Part shown: positions 52,621 to 60,225 of the stretch, piece by piece | Layout of the letters: every line of letters starts with the position of its first letter | Numbering within the stretch: position 1 is the stretch's first letter | NCBI GenBank assembly: GCA_044355655.1 | Contig: JBIKXS010000005.1 | Span: 1 to 64,000 of the forward strand | Source of the DNA: UBA3064 sp023258775 | GTDB lineage: Bacteria > Pseudomonadota > Gammaproteobacteria > Burkholderiales > Burkholderiaceae_E | Reading direction: 5' to 3' | Length of the DNA: 64,000 bases | Notes under the pieces: model-generated | What the model saw: the letters and a program-made list of their open reading frames with translations, nothing else | Told to the model about the DNA's origin: nothing | The model's database searches: none | Made by a program: the position numbers and the translations under genes

Positions 52621-53058
52621 ATGTTCCAACGTATTTTGCTTGCCTACGATGGGAGTGCCGCTTCACAGCGCGCCTTAATCGATTCTGATGCGGTTGCAAA
52701 AATGACCGGTGCACGAGTTCACCTGGTCGCTGTCGTACCTGAACCAACGGCTCATCTGGCCTTCGAGGCCGGCATGCTTGATATGCCTGACCCTGCTGAG
52801 CAACGCGGGCATGCCAAGCGTAGGCTCGATAGCGGTATGGCCTTGTTGCGCGATCATGGTTTTGAGGTAAGTGGTGAAGTCTTATTTGGCGATCCGGTCG
52901 AACAAATCGCCGATACGGCCGAGCGTATTGGCGCTCAGCTTATTGTGGTGGGACACCATCGCAACCGCGGCTGGCTCGAACGTTGGTGGAATAGTCCGAT
53001 TTCTGCGGCCCTTATTGAACGAGCGCACTGCAGCGTGCTCGTATCGATTCACGATTGA
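52621..53058 (+). CDS. Universal stress protein (UspA family)
   Basis: A 145-residue single-domain Usp. The N-terminus FQRILLAYDGSAASQRAL and the C-terminal nucleotide-binding loop 'LIVVGHHRNRGWLERWWNSPISAALIERAHCSVLV' (several parts) follow the family, with a G-x2-x9-G-S-like loop altered to HHRNRG...NSP. ATP binding is therefore uncertain. AGGGAGA lies 6 bp before the ATG. It is a soluble stress protein. Confidence 0.93.
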   Translation: MFQRILLAYDGSAASQRALIDSDAVAKMTGARVHLVAVVPEPTAHLAFEAGMLDMPDPAEQRGHAKRRLDSGMALLRDHGFEVSGEVLFGDPVEQIADTAERIGAQLIVVGHHRNRGWLERWWNSPISAALIERAHCSVLVSIHD

Positions 53059-53063
53059 CACCG

Positions 53064-53150
53064 CTCTACCGGCACGACCGGGGTTCTTTACCGGTAAACC
53101 GGAGTCCTTTACCCGTATGACCGTGGTTCTTTACCGGTATTACCGGGGTC
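53064..53150. repeat. 22-bp tandem repeat, 4 imperfect copies
   Basis: Four units of the form CTTTACCGGTAtgACCGGgGTt (22, 21, 22 and 22 bp) fill the gap between the convergent Usp and DUF4019-like genes and run into the last codons of the latter. Each unit carries two ACCGG elements, so the array can fold into several alternative stems and may act in transcript ends. Confidence 0.88.
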
Positions 53151-53697
53151 GCACGAAGTAACCGATACAGCGCCAGTGCTGAGCATCTTCCCTGTACATA
53201 ATCATCATTTCAGTGATTGGTTCGATGCTGATATCGGTTTCGAAATTAATAATTATGTAGTCGCCCACAGGACCTTTTGGCAAGTCTTTCGCTGCACGGC
53301 TTAAACCGGTTCGGCGGGCTTTGATTTCTCCCAAAGGCTCACGCGCAGCACCGGCAAGGCGTACCCAAACATCTTTATCAACAGAGGCTTTGAAATGCTT
53401 GGCAGACTGATCCCACGCCTTGGCGTAGTCGCGCTGATCCATTGAGGCAAGGAATTGTTCTGCTGCTTTGACTGCGAGCTTAAGTGCTTCCGGATTGGGT
53501 TGCTGCGCTGAGTTCTGAAGCGAGGACGGGGCTTGTTGCGATGCGCTGTACTGAGTTGACGAATTTGGTGTTCCGCCTTGGACTTTTATAAGCCCTGGGC
53601 TTAAGGGCTGCGCAGCAAGCCCTCCTTGAGCCGGACTTAATCCGAGCGCAAGTGCAAGCCAGAGGCTGTACCTAGGGCCGAACCTGAGCCTGCTCAA
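53140..53697 (-). CDS. DUF4019-like exported protein
   Basis: A 185-residue protein with a signal peptide ('YSLWLALALGLSPAQGGLAA') and a Gln/Ser-rich spacer. The C-terminal domain 'EQFLASMDQRDYAKAWDQSAKHFKASVDKDVWVRL', seen over two helices, plus 'REPLGEIKARRTG' and 'YIIINFETD' match DUF4019. The start is a TTG overlapping the terC stop (TTGA), so it depends on coupling with terC. Function unknown. Periplasmic location is inferred from the leader. Confidence 0.82.
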   Translation of the reverse strand: MSRLRFGPRYSLWLALALGLSPAQGGLAAQPLSPGLIKVQGGTPNSSTQYSASQQAPSSLQNSAQQPNPEALKLAVKAAEQFLASMDQRDYAKAWDQSAKHFKASVDKDVWVRLAGAAREPLGEIKARRTGLSRAAKDLPKGPVGDYIIINFETDISIEPITEMMIMYREDAQHWRCIGYFVRPR

Positions 53698-54419
53698 CGC
53701 GCTGTCTCCGCTTCCATCTCTGCTTGCTCTAAGCGTTCCTTCGCACGCTTTCGCGTGGCAAGCCAGCCCAACCCAAGAACGCCTGCGATGGCGCTGACGT
53801 AAATCGCCGCGCGAATGGCCTTGTGAACCATATCGTCGCCGTCAAGATAAGCGTCAAGCAAGGCTTCGTTGGTGACCATGTGTGCTGCTGTGTAAGCAAG
53901 TACAGCCGCTCCAAGTTGAATAATGATGGGGAAGCGCTCAACCAGCTTCAGCACAAGTGTACTACCGAAAATAACGATCGGAATACTGATTAGTAAGCCA
54001 AGAACCACCAGATCAAAGGCACCCTTCGATGCACCCGCTACGCCTAATACGTTATCAATGCCCATTAAGGCGTCGGCGATGACGATGGTCTTCATCGCAC
54101 CCCAGAAGGTGGTTGCGCCCGCCTCTTCGTGACCGTCACCGTCAGTGTCGGTCAGCAATTTGTAGGCTATCCACAGCAACCCGAGGCCGCCAACGAGCAT
54201 GAGACCGGGAATCTTCAAAAGCCAAACCACACCGAGTGTCATCGCAGAGCGCACGACGATTGCACCCACCGTTCCCCAAAGAATCGCCTTACGTTGTAAG
54301 TGCGAGGGCAAATTGCGCGCAGCAAGTGCGATCACGATTGCGTTATCGCCAGCAAGTACCAAGTCGATCAAGATGATCGCCGCCAGGGCCGACCACCAAG
54401 GCATTGAAAACATTTCCAT
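53694..54419 (-). CDS. TerC family integral membrane protein (YjbE-like)
   Basis: A 241-residue membrane protein with about seven helices. The Asp-rich metal-site motifs are IDLVLAGDNAIVIALAAR near the N-terminus and 'VIADALMGIDNVLGVAGA' in the middle, as in TerC/YjbE proteins linked to manganese export or membrane metal supply. The usual length is about 230. The 220-bp leader was checked for a manganese riboswitch (yybP-ykoY) and the invariant bases were not found. Confidence 0.93.
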   Translation of the reverse strand: MEMFSMPWWSALAAIILIDLVLAGDNAIVIALAARNLPSHLQRKAILWGTVGAIVVRSAMTLGVVWLLKIPGLMLVGGLGLLWIAYKLLTDTDGDGHEEAGATTFWGAMKTIVIADALMGIDNVLGVAGASKGAFDLVVLGLLISIPIVIFGSTLVLKLVERFPIIIQLGAAVLAYTAAHMVTNEALLDAYLDGDDMVHKAIRAAIYVSAIAGVLGLGWLATRKRAKERLEQAEMEAETAR

Positions 54420-54640
54420 GCTTGCTATCCCTCAAAGAGAGCGCGATTAGACATGAAAGCAAAAGCCCGGTCAAAGGCATGGGTGATGTCGAGCGCTCGC
54501 TAAGTCGTTCTCAGACTCGACCAATACATAGGGGTATTCGGGAAATTACCCGGGCAAATATGCCGATCGCATCAGACTGCAGGTTGGAAACAGTTTTTAG
54601 TGTTTAGTGAGCGGCCTAGGCTGCGAAAGGAAGGCGATTC

Positions 54641-55267
54641 GTGGGACTTTTTGAAAGCTTGAAACAAGGCGATGCCTTGATGCAAATGTTTGCAGGTAAC
54701 GATAACCCGGCCGCTGAGCAGTTCATCAGTGAGGCTGAGGTCCAAGCGATGCGGGGACGGCTTGCGATCCGTGAATCCTTAAAAGCCTTCGTGCGCGGAC
54801 GTGTGGTCAGCAAGGGAGCTGGTTTTTGGGTTCTGACATCCGATGCGATATTGGTCTTCGGTGAAGCTGCCTATCCGTACCGCATGCCGTTTTCGCAGGT
54901 TGAATCGATCACTGGCGAAGAAGGACAGTACGGTCTCACGTTAAGGTTGAGGGTGAAGGGGGCAAGCTACGCGGTGTTTGGCGTGAGCATGCGCATGGGA
55001 CTGGCCTTTGCGCGCATGCTTGCCCGAGCAAGCGGTATTCAGGCACAGGGACTGCAACAACGCTTAAGCGCTGAGGACATCGAAGTCGTTTTGCATCGAT
55101 TCAAGGACGCTGCTTTCCGCATCGATCCGGTGGGCGCACTCATGGAGCAGCAACCCGAACTATGGAAGCAATGGCTTGCCCAAAGCGCAGAGCACGGTAT
55201 GTTATTGGTTGATGAATATGCGAGTGCACGCCAGCTTTCCGAGGCCGTGCAAGTCAAGGCTGCCTAG
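54641..55267 (+). CDS. PH-like domain protein of unknown function
   Basis: A 208-residue soluble protein starting at GTG, 9 bp after GGAAGG. The middle part (about residues 45-125) alternates strands as in bacterial PH domains: 'VVSKGAGFWVLTSDAILVFGE', 'MPFSQVESITGEEGQYGLTLRLR' and 'ASYAVFGVSMRMGLAFARML' ending in a helix. The C-terminal about 75 residues are helical. No catalytic motif is seen. It is flanked by the divergent terC gene and the convergent LysR gene. The fold assignment is tentative. Confidence 0.65.
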   Translation: MGLFESLKQGDALMQMFAGNDNPAAEQFISEAEVQAMRGRLAIRESLKAFVRGRVVSKGAGFWVLTSDAILVFGEAAYPYRMPFSQVESITGEEGQYGLTLRLRVKGASYAVFGVSMRMGLAFARMLARASGIQAQGLQQRLSAEDIEVVLHRFKDAAFRIDPVGALMEQQPELWKQWLAQSAEHGMLLVDEYASARQLSEAVQVKAA

Positions 55268-55288
55268 GCCTTTTCCCGATCCTAGGGC

Positions 55289-56242
55289 TTAGCTAGCCGC
55301 TCGCCCTGCGATCTCGCTAAAGCAGTGACGCACATAACGGTGCACGGCCTGGTGCTCGCTTCGGTGATGCCACAGCATGTCAACATGAGGAGAAGGTAGC
55401 CGTAGCGGAAGCTGCGTGCTGAACACCTTCTCGGCCATGCCACTTGAGGCAATAAAGTGCGTCGGCAGCACAGTCAGCAGGTCTGTTGTGAGGACCACCT
55501 GGCCCGCCGTAAAAAATTGATTCACCGTGAGCACCACACGTCTTCTGCGGCCGATGGCTTCGAGCGCTTCGTCAACAAAACCATGGGGACGACCCGAAAA
55601 GCTGACCAGTAAGTGCTCAGCGGCACAATAGCGCTCAAGATCGAGGTTAACACCCGCCAAAGGATGATCTGGGCGCATAACGCAAACATATTCGCCTTCA
55701 TAGAGACGCCGGCTTCGAAAGGCATCGGCTGCGTGACTTTGATCCGCCTGGGTACTGATCGCTTCGGCCTCTACCGCTGGGAAGTAGCCCAGTGCAAGGT
55801 CAAGCTCCGCCGAGGCGAGCAATTCTCTTGGATCGCGGGAGAAAAGCGTTCGAACGCGCCAGGAAAGTCCAGGGGCTTCTTGTCTTGTTTTGCGCATTAG
55901 CGCTGGGATCAGCAGTGTTGCTGTTGAATCAGCCATTGCAAGGGTGATGGTCTCGCTGCACTGCCGAGGATCAAAGCTTTGATCAGGTTCGAGTGTTTGG
56001 CGCAGCTGCGCAAGCGCGGCCTCAATACTCGGCCAAAGCTGCAAGGCCTTCAAACTTGGCTTAACGCCATAGCCTTCTCGGATGAACAAGGGGTCGTCTA
56101 AGGCATCCCGTAGACGGCCTAAAGCATTGCTCACTGCCGGTTGACTCATGGCCAACACTTCGGCTGCTTTTGTCAGTTTTCCTTCAAGCATGACGGCTTC
56201 AAAAACCCGCAGCAAATTCAGATCGAAGGTTCTAAAGTTCAT
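55289..56242 (-). CDS. LysR family transcriptional regulator
   Basis: A 317-residue regulator and the only dedicated transcription factor in the window. The winged helix is at residues 1-60 ('DLNLLRVFEAVMLEGKLTKAAEVLAMSQPAVSNALGRLRDALDDPLF', in parts). The effector domain starts near 90 and holds 'RSRRLYEGEYVCVMRPDHPLA', close to the NodD/LinR/aromatic-responsive subgroup. It is divergent from the small gene at 56386; the MFS-molybdoenzyme operon lies downstream of that gene and is its likeliest target, by proximity only. Confidence 0.95.
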   Translation of the reverse strand: MNFRTFDLNLLRVFEAVMLEGKLTKAAEVLAMSQPAVSNALGRLRDALDDPLFIREGYGVKPSLKALQLWPSIEAALAQLRQTLEPDQSFDPRQCSETITLAMADSTATLLIPALMRKTRQEAPGLSWRVRTLFSRDPRELLASAELDLALGYFPAVEAEAISTQADQSHAADAFRSRRLYEGEYVCVMRPDHPLAGVNLDLERYCAAEHLLVSFSGRPHGFVDEALEAIGRRRRVVLTVNQFFTAGQVVLTTDLLTVLPTHFIASSGMAEKVFSTQLPLRLPSPHVDMLWHHRSEHQAVHRYVRHCFSEIAGRAAS

Positions 56243-56297
56243 GATGAAAGTTGTTTAAGTATCGGTTACGTGAATAGTTACCATTCTAATTCATCAT

Positions 56298-56326
56298 TTG
56301 AAATAATTGCTGCATTGCCGCAATAT
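56298..56326 (+). promoter_or_regulatory. Weak candidate promoter for the small gene at 56386
   Basis: TTGAAA followed by a 17-bp spacer and CAATAT lies 60 bp before the small gene and within the LysR divergent region. The -35 is good and the -10 is weak, as expected for an activator-dependent promoter. Confidence 0.3.
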
Positions 56327-56385
56327 GCATTTCACAATCAGTAGGCAAAGACCTCTCCTCCCTCTTAACAAATCAAGGAATGATC

Positions 56386-56631
56386 ATGGCAACGATTTCA
56401 GTGCAAGCAGGCAGTTCGGTTCTCAACGCTACAAGTCACCAGGGTCTTGAACGGGTGACCGAGGCATCGGGTCTTTTAAAGCGTGTGTTTGACCGCATGA
56501 TTGCCGCGCAGGAAGCAGCCGCCATGCGCAGACTGGCTCGTTACCACCATGCCTTATATGTCGACCTGGTCAAGCAGGATCATCGACTCGCCGAAGAGTT
56601 TTTCGCTGCCAAATCGCGTGGTGAAGCATAA
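56386..56631 (+). CDS. Small helical protein of unknown function
   Basis: An 81-residue protein, start set by AAGGA 6 bp before the second ATG. After a Ser/Thr-rich start it is almost wholly helical: 'VTEASGLLKRVFDRMIAAQEAAAMRRLARYH' and 'YVDLVKQDHRLAEEFFAAKSRGEA', with many Ala, Arg and Glu. No signal peptide, membrane segment or known domain was recognised. It lies between LysR and the MFS gene. It may be a small oligomeric or regulatory protein, but nothing in the sequence proves this. Confidence 0.7.
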   Translation: MATISVQAGSSVLNATSHQGLERVTEASGLLKRVFDRMIAAQEAAAMRRLARYHHALYVDLVKQDHRLAEEFFAAKSRGEA

Positions 56632-56784
56632 GCGCTATGACCTTAAGCCAGTCAATCAGTCGGGCGGCGTTCCAAGTCATGCCGCTCTCGACGCCTTGAC
56701 TTGAGGTACGCGCTACCTGGAAGGGACGCTTTAACCTAGTATCTGGTCTTTTGTACCGAGGCGATTTGCCAGATAGGGGGAACC

Positions 56785-58011
56785 GTGGTCACGCAACAAG
56801 TGTCGATGGCCTATCGCGTCTTGGCGGTTTGTACTGGATTCAATGTTGTATCACGGGGTGTTGCCGAAAGTTTTGCAGTTTTTCTGCTGCCACTGACCAT
56901 AACGTTTAACGCAAGCCGCGCTGACACCACGCTCGCGTACGCCTTGTTTATGCTCTTTCTGGGGCTTTGTTCTCCGCTCACGGGTTGGGCGGTCGATCGA
57001 TTTGGTCCTCGGCGCGTCTACCAGACCGCAATTGCGCTTTGCGCTATAGCATGTTTGTGTGCCTCGCTTGCTCCCAGCCTAACCATGATTTATGTGTCGA
57101 TTGGGCTATTGCTGCCCTTTGGGGTATCGGGGATGGGTACCATCGCAGCCTCAAATTTGGTGAGCCGCTGGTTTAGATCAGGGCTTTCAACTGCAATGGG
57201 CTTGCTTGCTGCTGCACTCGGCACCGGCATACTGATTTTCGCGCCACTTTCGCAGACGCTTGTCGAGTGGCTAGGATGGCGCGATGCTTATCGAGCGCTA
57301 GCTTTATTGCTTGCTGCAATATGGCTGCTTCAATTTCTTTTGCCCTGGCAGCGCATGCGGGCCGAAGCCAGCATGGCAGAAAGCGCTCAGACTGTGCCTG
57401 TCGCAACGCCGAGCTTGGGATTTGCGGCGCTCTTGCAAATGGCATCACGGACGCCATTATTTTGGGCGCTTTTCGGCATTATGTTTGTGACCTCGGTGAG
57501 CACTTATGCCGTAACCGTACAATTAGTTGCCTACCTGGTATCGGCGGGTATGACGCCGCTTCACGCTGCTTGGGTCTTCGGTGCGACTGGGCTTGCATCA
57601 ATCCTTGGCATGCTCGGCGCTGGCCATTTAGCAAGACAATGGGGGGAGGTGCGTGTGGCAAGTATGTCCTATGCTGCTACCGTCCTTGGGCTTTTGTCAC
57701 TCGGACTCTTCGAGCACTTGCCTCATGTTGGGTTTTTGGTCTTTTATGTTTTGCTCTTTGGGACGATGCAAGGTTCTCGAGGCCCGCTGGTTGCCGTCTT
57801 GGCAGCTCGAGGTTTTGCTGGTGCCAATCAAAGCACCATGTACGGGCTTGTTTTAATCGGCATGGGTTTGGGCGGGGCGCTTGGATCCTGGGCTTCGGCA
57901 GCACTCTTTGACTGGTTCCAAAGCTATCAAGCGATGATGATGCTTTCAGCCGCTGCAGCTGTCTCGGGATACGCGATTTTTTGGCGCATGAAAACCTGGA
58001 ACAAGGCATGA
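56785..58011 (+). CDS. Major facilitator superfamily transporter
   Basis: A 408-residue, twelve-segment MFS protein beginning at GTG with GGGGGA upstream. The loop motif 'SPLTGWAVDRFGPRRVYQTA' between helices 2 and 3 is the MFS signature, and 'WLGWRDAYRALALLLAAIWLLQFLLPW' (two helices) ends the first half. It resembles oxalate/formate- or monocarboxylate-type carriers of betaproteobacteria. It heads a probable four-gene operon with a molybdoenzyme, a flavoenzyme and an amidase, so it likely brings in their substrate. Confidence 0.92.
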   Translation: MVTQQVSMAYRVLAVCTGFNVVSRGVAESFAVFLLPLTITFNASRADTTLAYALFMLFLGLCSPLTGWAVDRFGPRRVYQTAIALCAIACLCASLAPSLTMIYVSIGLLLPFGVSGMGTIAASNLVSRWFRSGLSTAMGLLAAALGTGILIFAPLSQTLVEWLGWRDAYRALALLLAAIWLLQFLLPWQRMRAEASMAESAQTVPVATPSLGFAALLQMASRTPLFWALFGIMFVTSVSTYAVTVQLVAYLVSAGMTPLHAAWVFGATGLASILGMLGAGHLARQWGEVRVASMSYAATVLGLLSLGLFEHLPHVGFLVFYVLLFGTMQGSRGPLVAVLAARGFAGANQSTMYGLVLIGMGLGGALGSWASAALFDWFQSYQAMMMLSAAAAVSGYAIFWRMKTWNKA

Positions 58012-58078
58012 TGGGGTTTTGTCCTTAGCGCGCTCGAGCGACGAGCGATGGTTTCAGACTTCCCAGGGGAGGCCGAGT

Positions 58079-60211
58079 TTGGATCACACCGTTAATGCCA
58101 ATGGGCAGGCTGAAGCAGGCCTTGTGCGAACTATGTGCCCGATGAACTGTCACCCCACGCTTTGTGGCATGAAGCTGCGCATCGACAAGGACGAAATCGT
58201 CGAAGTGTCGGGTGATCCTCAACACCCCGATAGCCGAGGCTTTCTATGTGTTCGAGGCCGCGCAAGTGTTGAGATAAGACGCAATCCCAAGCGCTTATTG
58301 ACACCGTTGTGGCGCGATAGCCAGCGTGATGAATTTCGCGCTTGCAGTTGGGACGAGGCCTTGAAGCGCATGAGCGAGGCGATTGCTGCCAAGCCTGCCG
58401 CGAGCACCGCAATTTGGTCAGGGCATGGATCTGCATCATCAACCTATGGTACCCGGGTGATGGGGCAGTTGATGGCGCGCTTTGCTCGACTCCATGGGAG
58501 TCAATTTTTTAGTCCCACCATGATTTGCTGGGGCCTGGGTGCTTTTGGCTTAGGCTTAACGGGGCTTCTTGAGCCGCACAGTAAAGAAGATCTTGGTGAC
58601 CACGCCGATATGGTTTTAATGTGGGGCGCAAATTTCAGCAGTCAGCCCAATACTGCGCCTCATGTTTTACGTGCGAAAAAGCGTGGTGCTTATCTTGTTT
58701 GTATCGATGTCCGATACACCGAAGCAGCAGCTCAGGCCGATGAGGTACTGCTGATTCGTCCGGGTAGCGATACCGCGCTCGCACTTTCAATGCTTCATGT
58801 AATTTGTCATGAAGGTTTAATCGATCAAGATTTTATTGGCAAGCACACGATAGGATTTGATGCACTTTCAAAGCATGTGCAGGCTTACCCACCGACCTTG
58901 GCAGCACAATACTGCGGCCTGACCGCCGAACAAATCGTGGGTCTTGCAAGGCGCTACGCAAGTACCAAGCCTGCAATGATTGTCTTGGGCGGCAGCTCGA
59001 TGCATAAGGGAGCCAACCAATGGCAGGCATCACGTGCGGTGTCATGTCTTGCAGCAATTACAGGGCAGATTGCGAAAGCTGGCTCAGGATTGGGACCTCG
59101 TCACGGTAGCGGTTCGATCGGTCAGGGACTAGGTAGTCTTGTGCCGCCCGATTTGCGTGATCCGGCCCAGGTCATACCGAATCAGATGTCGAGTATGTTG
59201 GATGCGATGGAAGATGGAAGGATTAAGAACTTAATGCTTTTTGGAACGAATATGCTTTCTTCGTTTCCGCAGCGTGCGCGATTGAGCCGAGCGCTGCAAG
59301 CGCTTGATCTGGTGGTAAGTCATGATCTCTTTATGAACGAAACAGCGGCAAGTCATGCGCAGCTTGTACTGCCATCGACCGCCTGGCTTGAAGAGCTCGG
59401 CTGCAAAATGACCCATACCCATCTTTATCTCAGCGATGCGCTGCTTGCGCCTGAAGGCGAATGTCGGTCCACTTATCAAGTGCTGAACGATTTGGCCGGC
59501 TTGCTCAATCTTGAGGGCTTCCATCCATGGAAGGATGTCGAAGCCATGTTTGATGCGGTGATTGATCAGCCCTTTACAGGGCATGCGAGCATTGCGTCAT
59601 TGCGAGCTGGTCAAGGGCGTGCAGCACTAAAGGTCTCGCATATTGGGCATGCCGATCTGCATTTTGATACACCGAGCGGCAAACTTGAGTTGTACTCGGA
59701 GCAGGCAGAGCATCTCGGTCTTTCGCCACTGCCCGACATGCCGCTCGACGAAAGCGAGATTGTTATGACCGAGCTTGACCTAAACAGGCACCATTTGATT
59801 AGTTCTAACCATGATTTAGTACCCATTTCAGAACGAGTGTTTCGTCTTGCTCAAGGCCGAACACTACATCATTTTCATGGTTTTTATAACAACGGTACGG
59901 CACTTCCGAGTCTTGCAAGCAAAGACGCCGAGCCCTGGGTTTTGATGGCTTCGGCCGATGCGCATGCGCTTGACTTAAAGCAAGATGACCAAATTGTTTT
60001 ATATAACAAACTAGGCAGGATGGCAGTGCATGTGCGCCTGCATGAGCGCTTGCCGCAGGGAACGCTTTGGATTCGCGATGGTTGGCCGCAGTTAAACGCC
60101 TTAAGCGATGCTTCGCCGATCCTGCCTGATGCTGCGGTTGACTTGTTTCGGTTTTCAGCAGGTCAATCACGATTTGACCCAAGGGTTTATCTGGCACGGG
60201 CGATCGGCTAG
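58079..60211 (+). CDS. Fe-S molybdopterin oxidoreductase (bis-MGD family)
   Basis: A 710-residue molybdoenzyme. The N-terminal CPMNCHPTLCGM with a distant FLCVRGR gives four Cys for a [4Fe-4S] cluster. 'MICWGLGAFGLG' may provide a Cys ligand to molybdenum, which is inference. 'DHADMVLMWGANFSSQPNTAPHVLRAKKRGAYLVCIDVRYTEAAAQADE' in parts, 'QLVLPSTAWLEELGC' and a C-terminal MopB-binding domain (about 590-700) are typical. GGGGAGG 6 bp before a TTG at 58079 sets the start; an earlier TTG at 58019 is possible. No Tat leader, so cytoplasmic. Substrate unknown; formate-dehydrogenase or hydroxylase-like roles both possible. Confidence 0.88.
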   Translation: MDHTVNANGQAEAGLVRTMCPMNCHPTLCGMKLRIDKDEIVEVSGDPQHPDSRGFLCVRGRASVEIRRNPKRLLTPLWRDSQRDEFRACSWDEALKRMSEAIAAKPAASTAIWSGHGSASSTYGTRVMGQLMARFARLHGSQFFSPTMICWGLGAFGLGLTGLLEPHSKEDLGDHADMVLMWGANFSSQPNTAPHVLRAKKRGAYLVCIDVRYTEAAAQADEVLLIRPGSDTALALSMLHVICHEGLIDQDFIGKHTIGFDALSKHVQAYPPTLAAQYCGLTAEQIVGLARRYASTKPAMIVLGGSSMHKGANQWQASRAVSCLAAITGQIAKAGSGLGPRHGSGSIGQGLGSLVPPDLRDPAQVIPNQMSSMLDAMEDGRIKNLMLFGTNMLSSFPQRARLSRALQALDLVVSHDLFMNETAASHAQLVLPSTAWLEELGCKMTHTHLYLSDALLAPEGECRSTYQVLNDLAGLLNLEGFHPWKDVEAMFDAVIDQPFTGHASIASLRAGQGRAALKVSHIGHADLHFDTPSGKLELYSEQAEHLGLSPLPDMPLDESEIVMTELDLNRHHLISSNHDLVPISERVFRLAQGRTLHHFHGFYNNGTALPSLASKDAEPWVLMASADAHALDLKQDDQIVLYNKLGRMAVHVRLHERLPQGTLWIRDGWPQLNALSDASPILPDAAVDLFRFSAGQSRFDPRVYLARAIG

Positions 60212-60225
60212 CGCAAACGGAGACG

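Noticed and set aside
54420..54640. Possible manganese riboswitch (yybP-ykoY) before the TerC gene
   Set aside because: TerC-family genes often carry it, but the conserved GGGGAGTAG-type element and its partner were not found on the minus strand.
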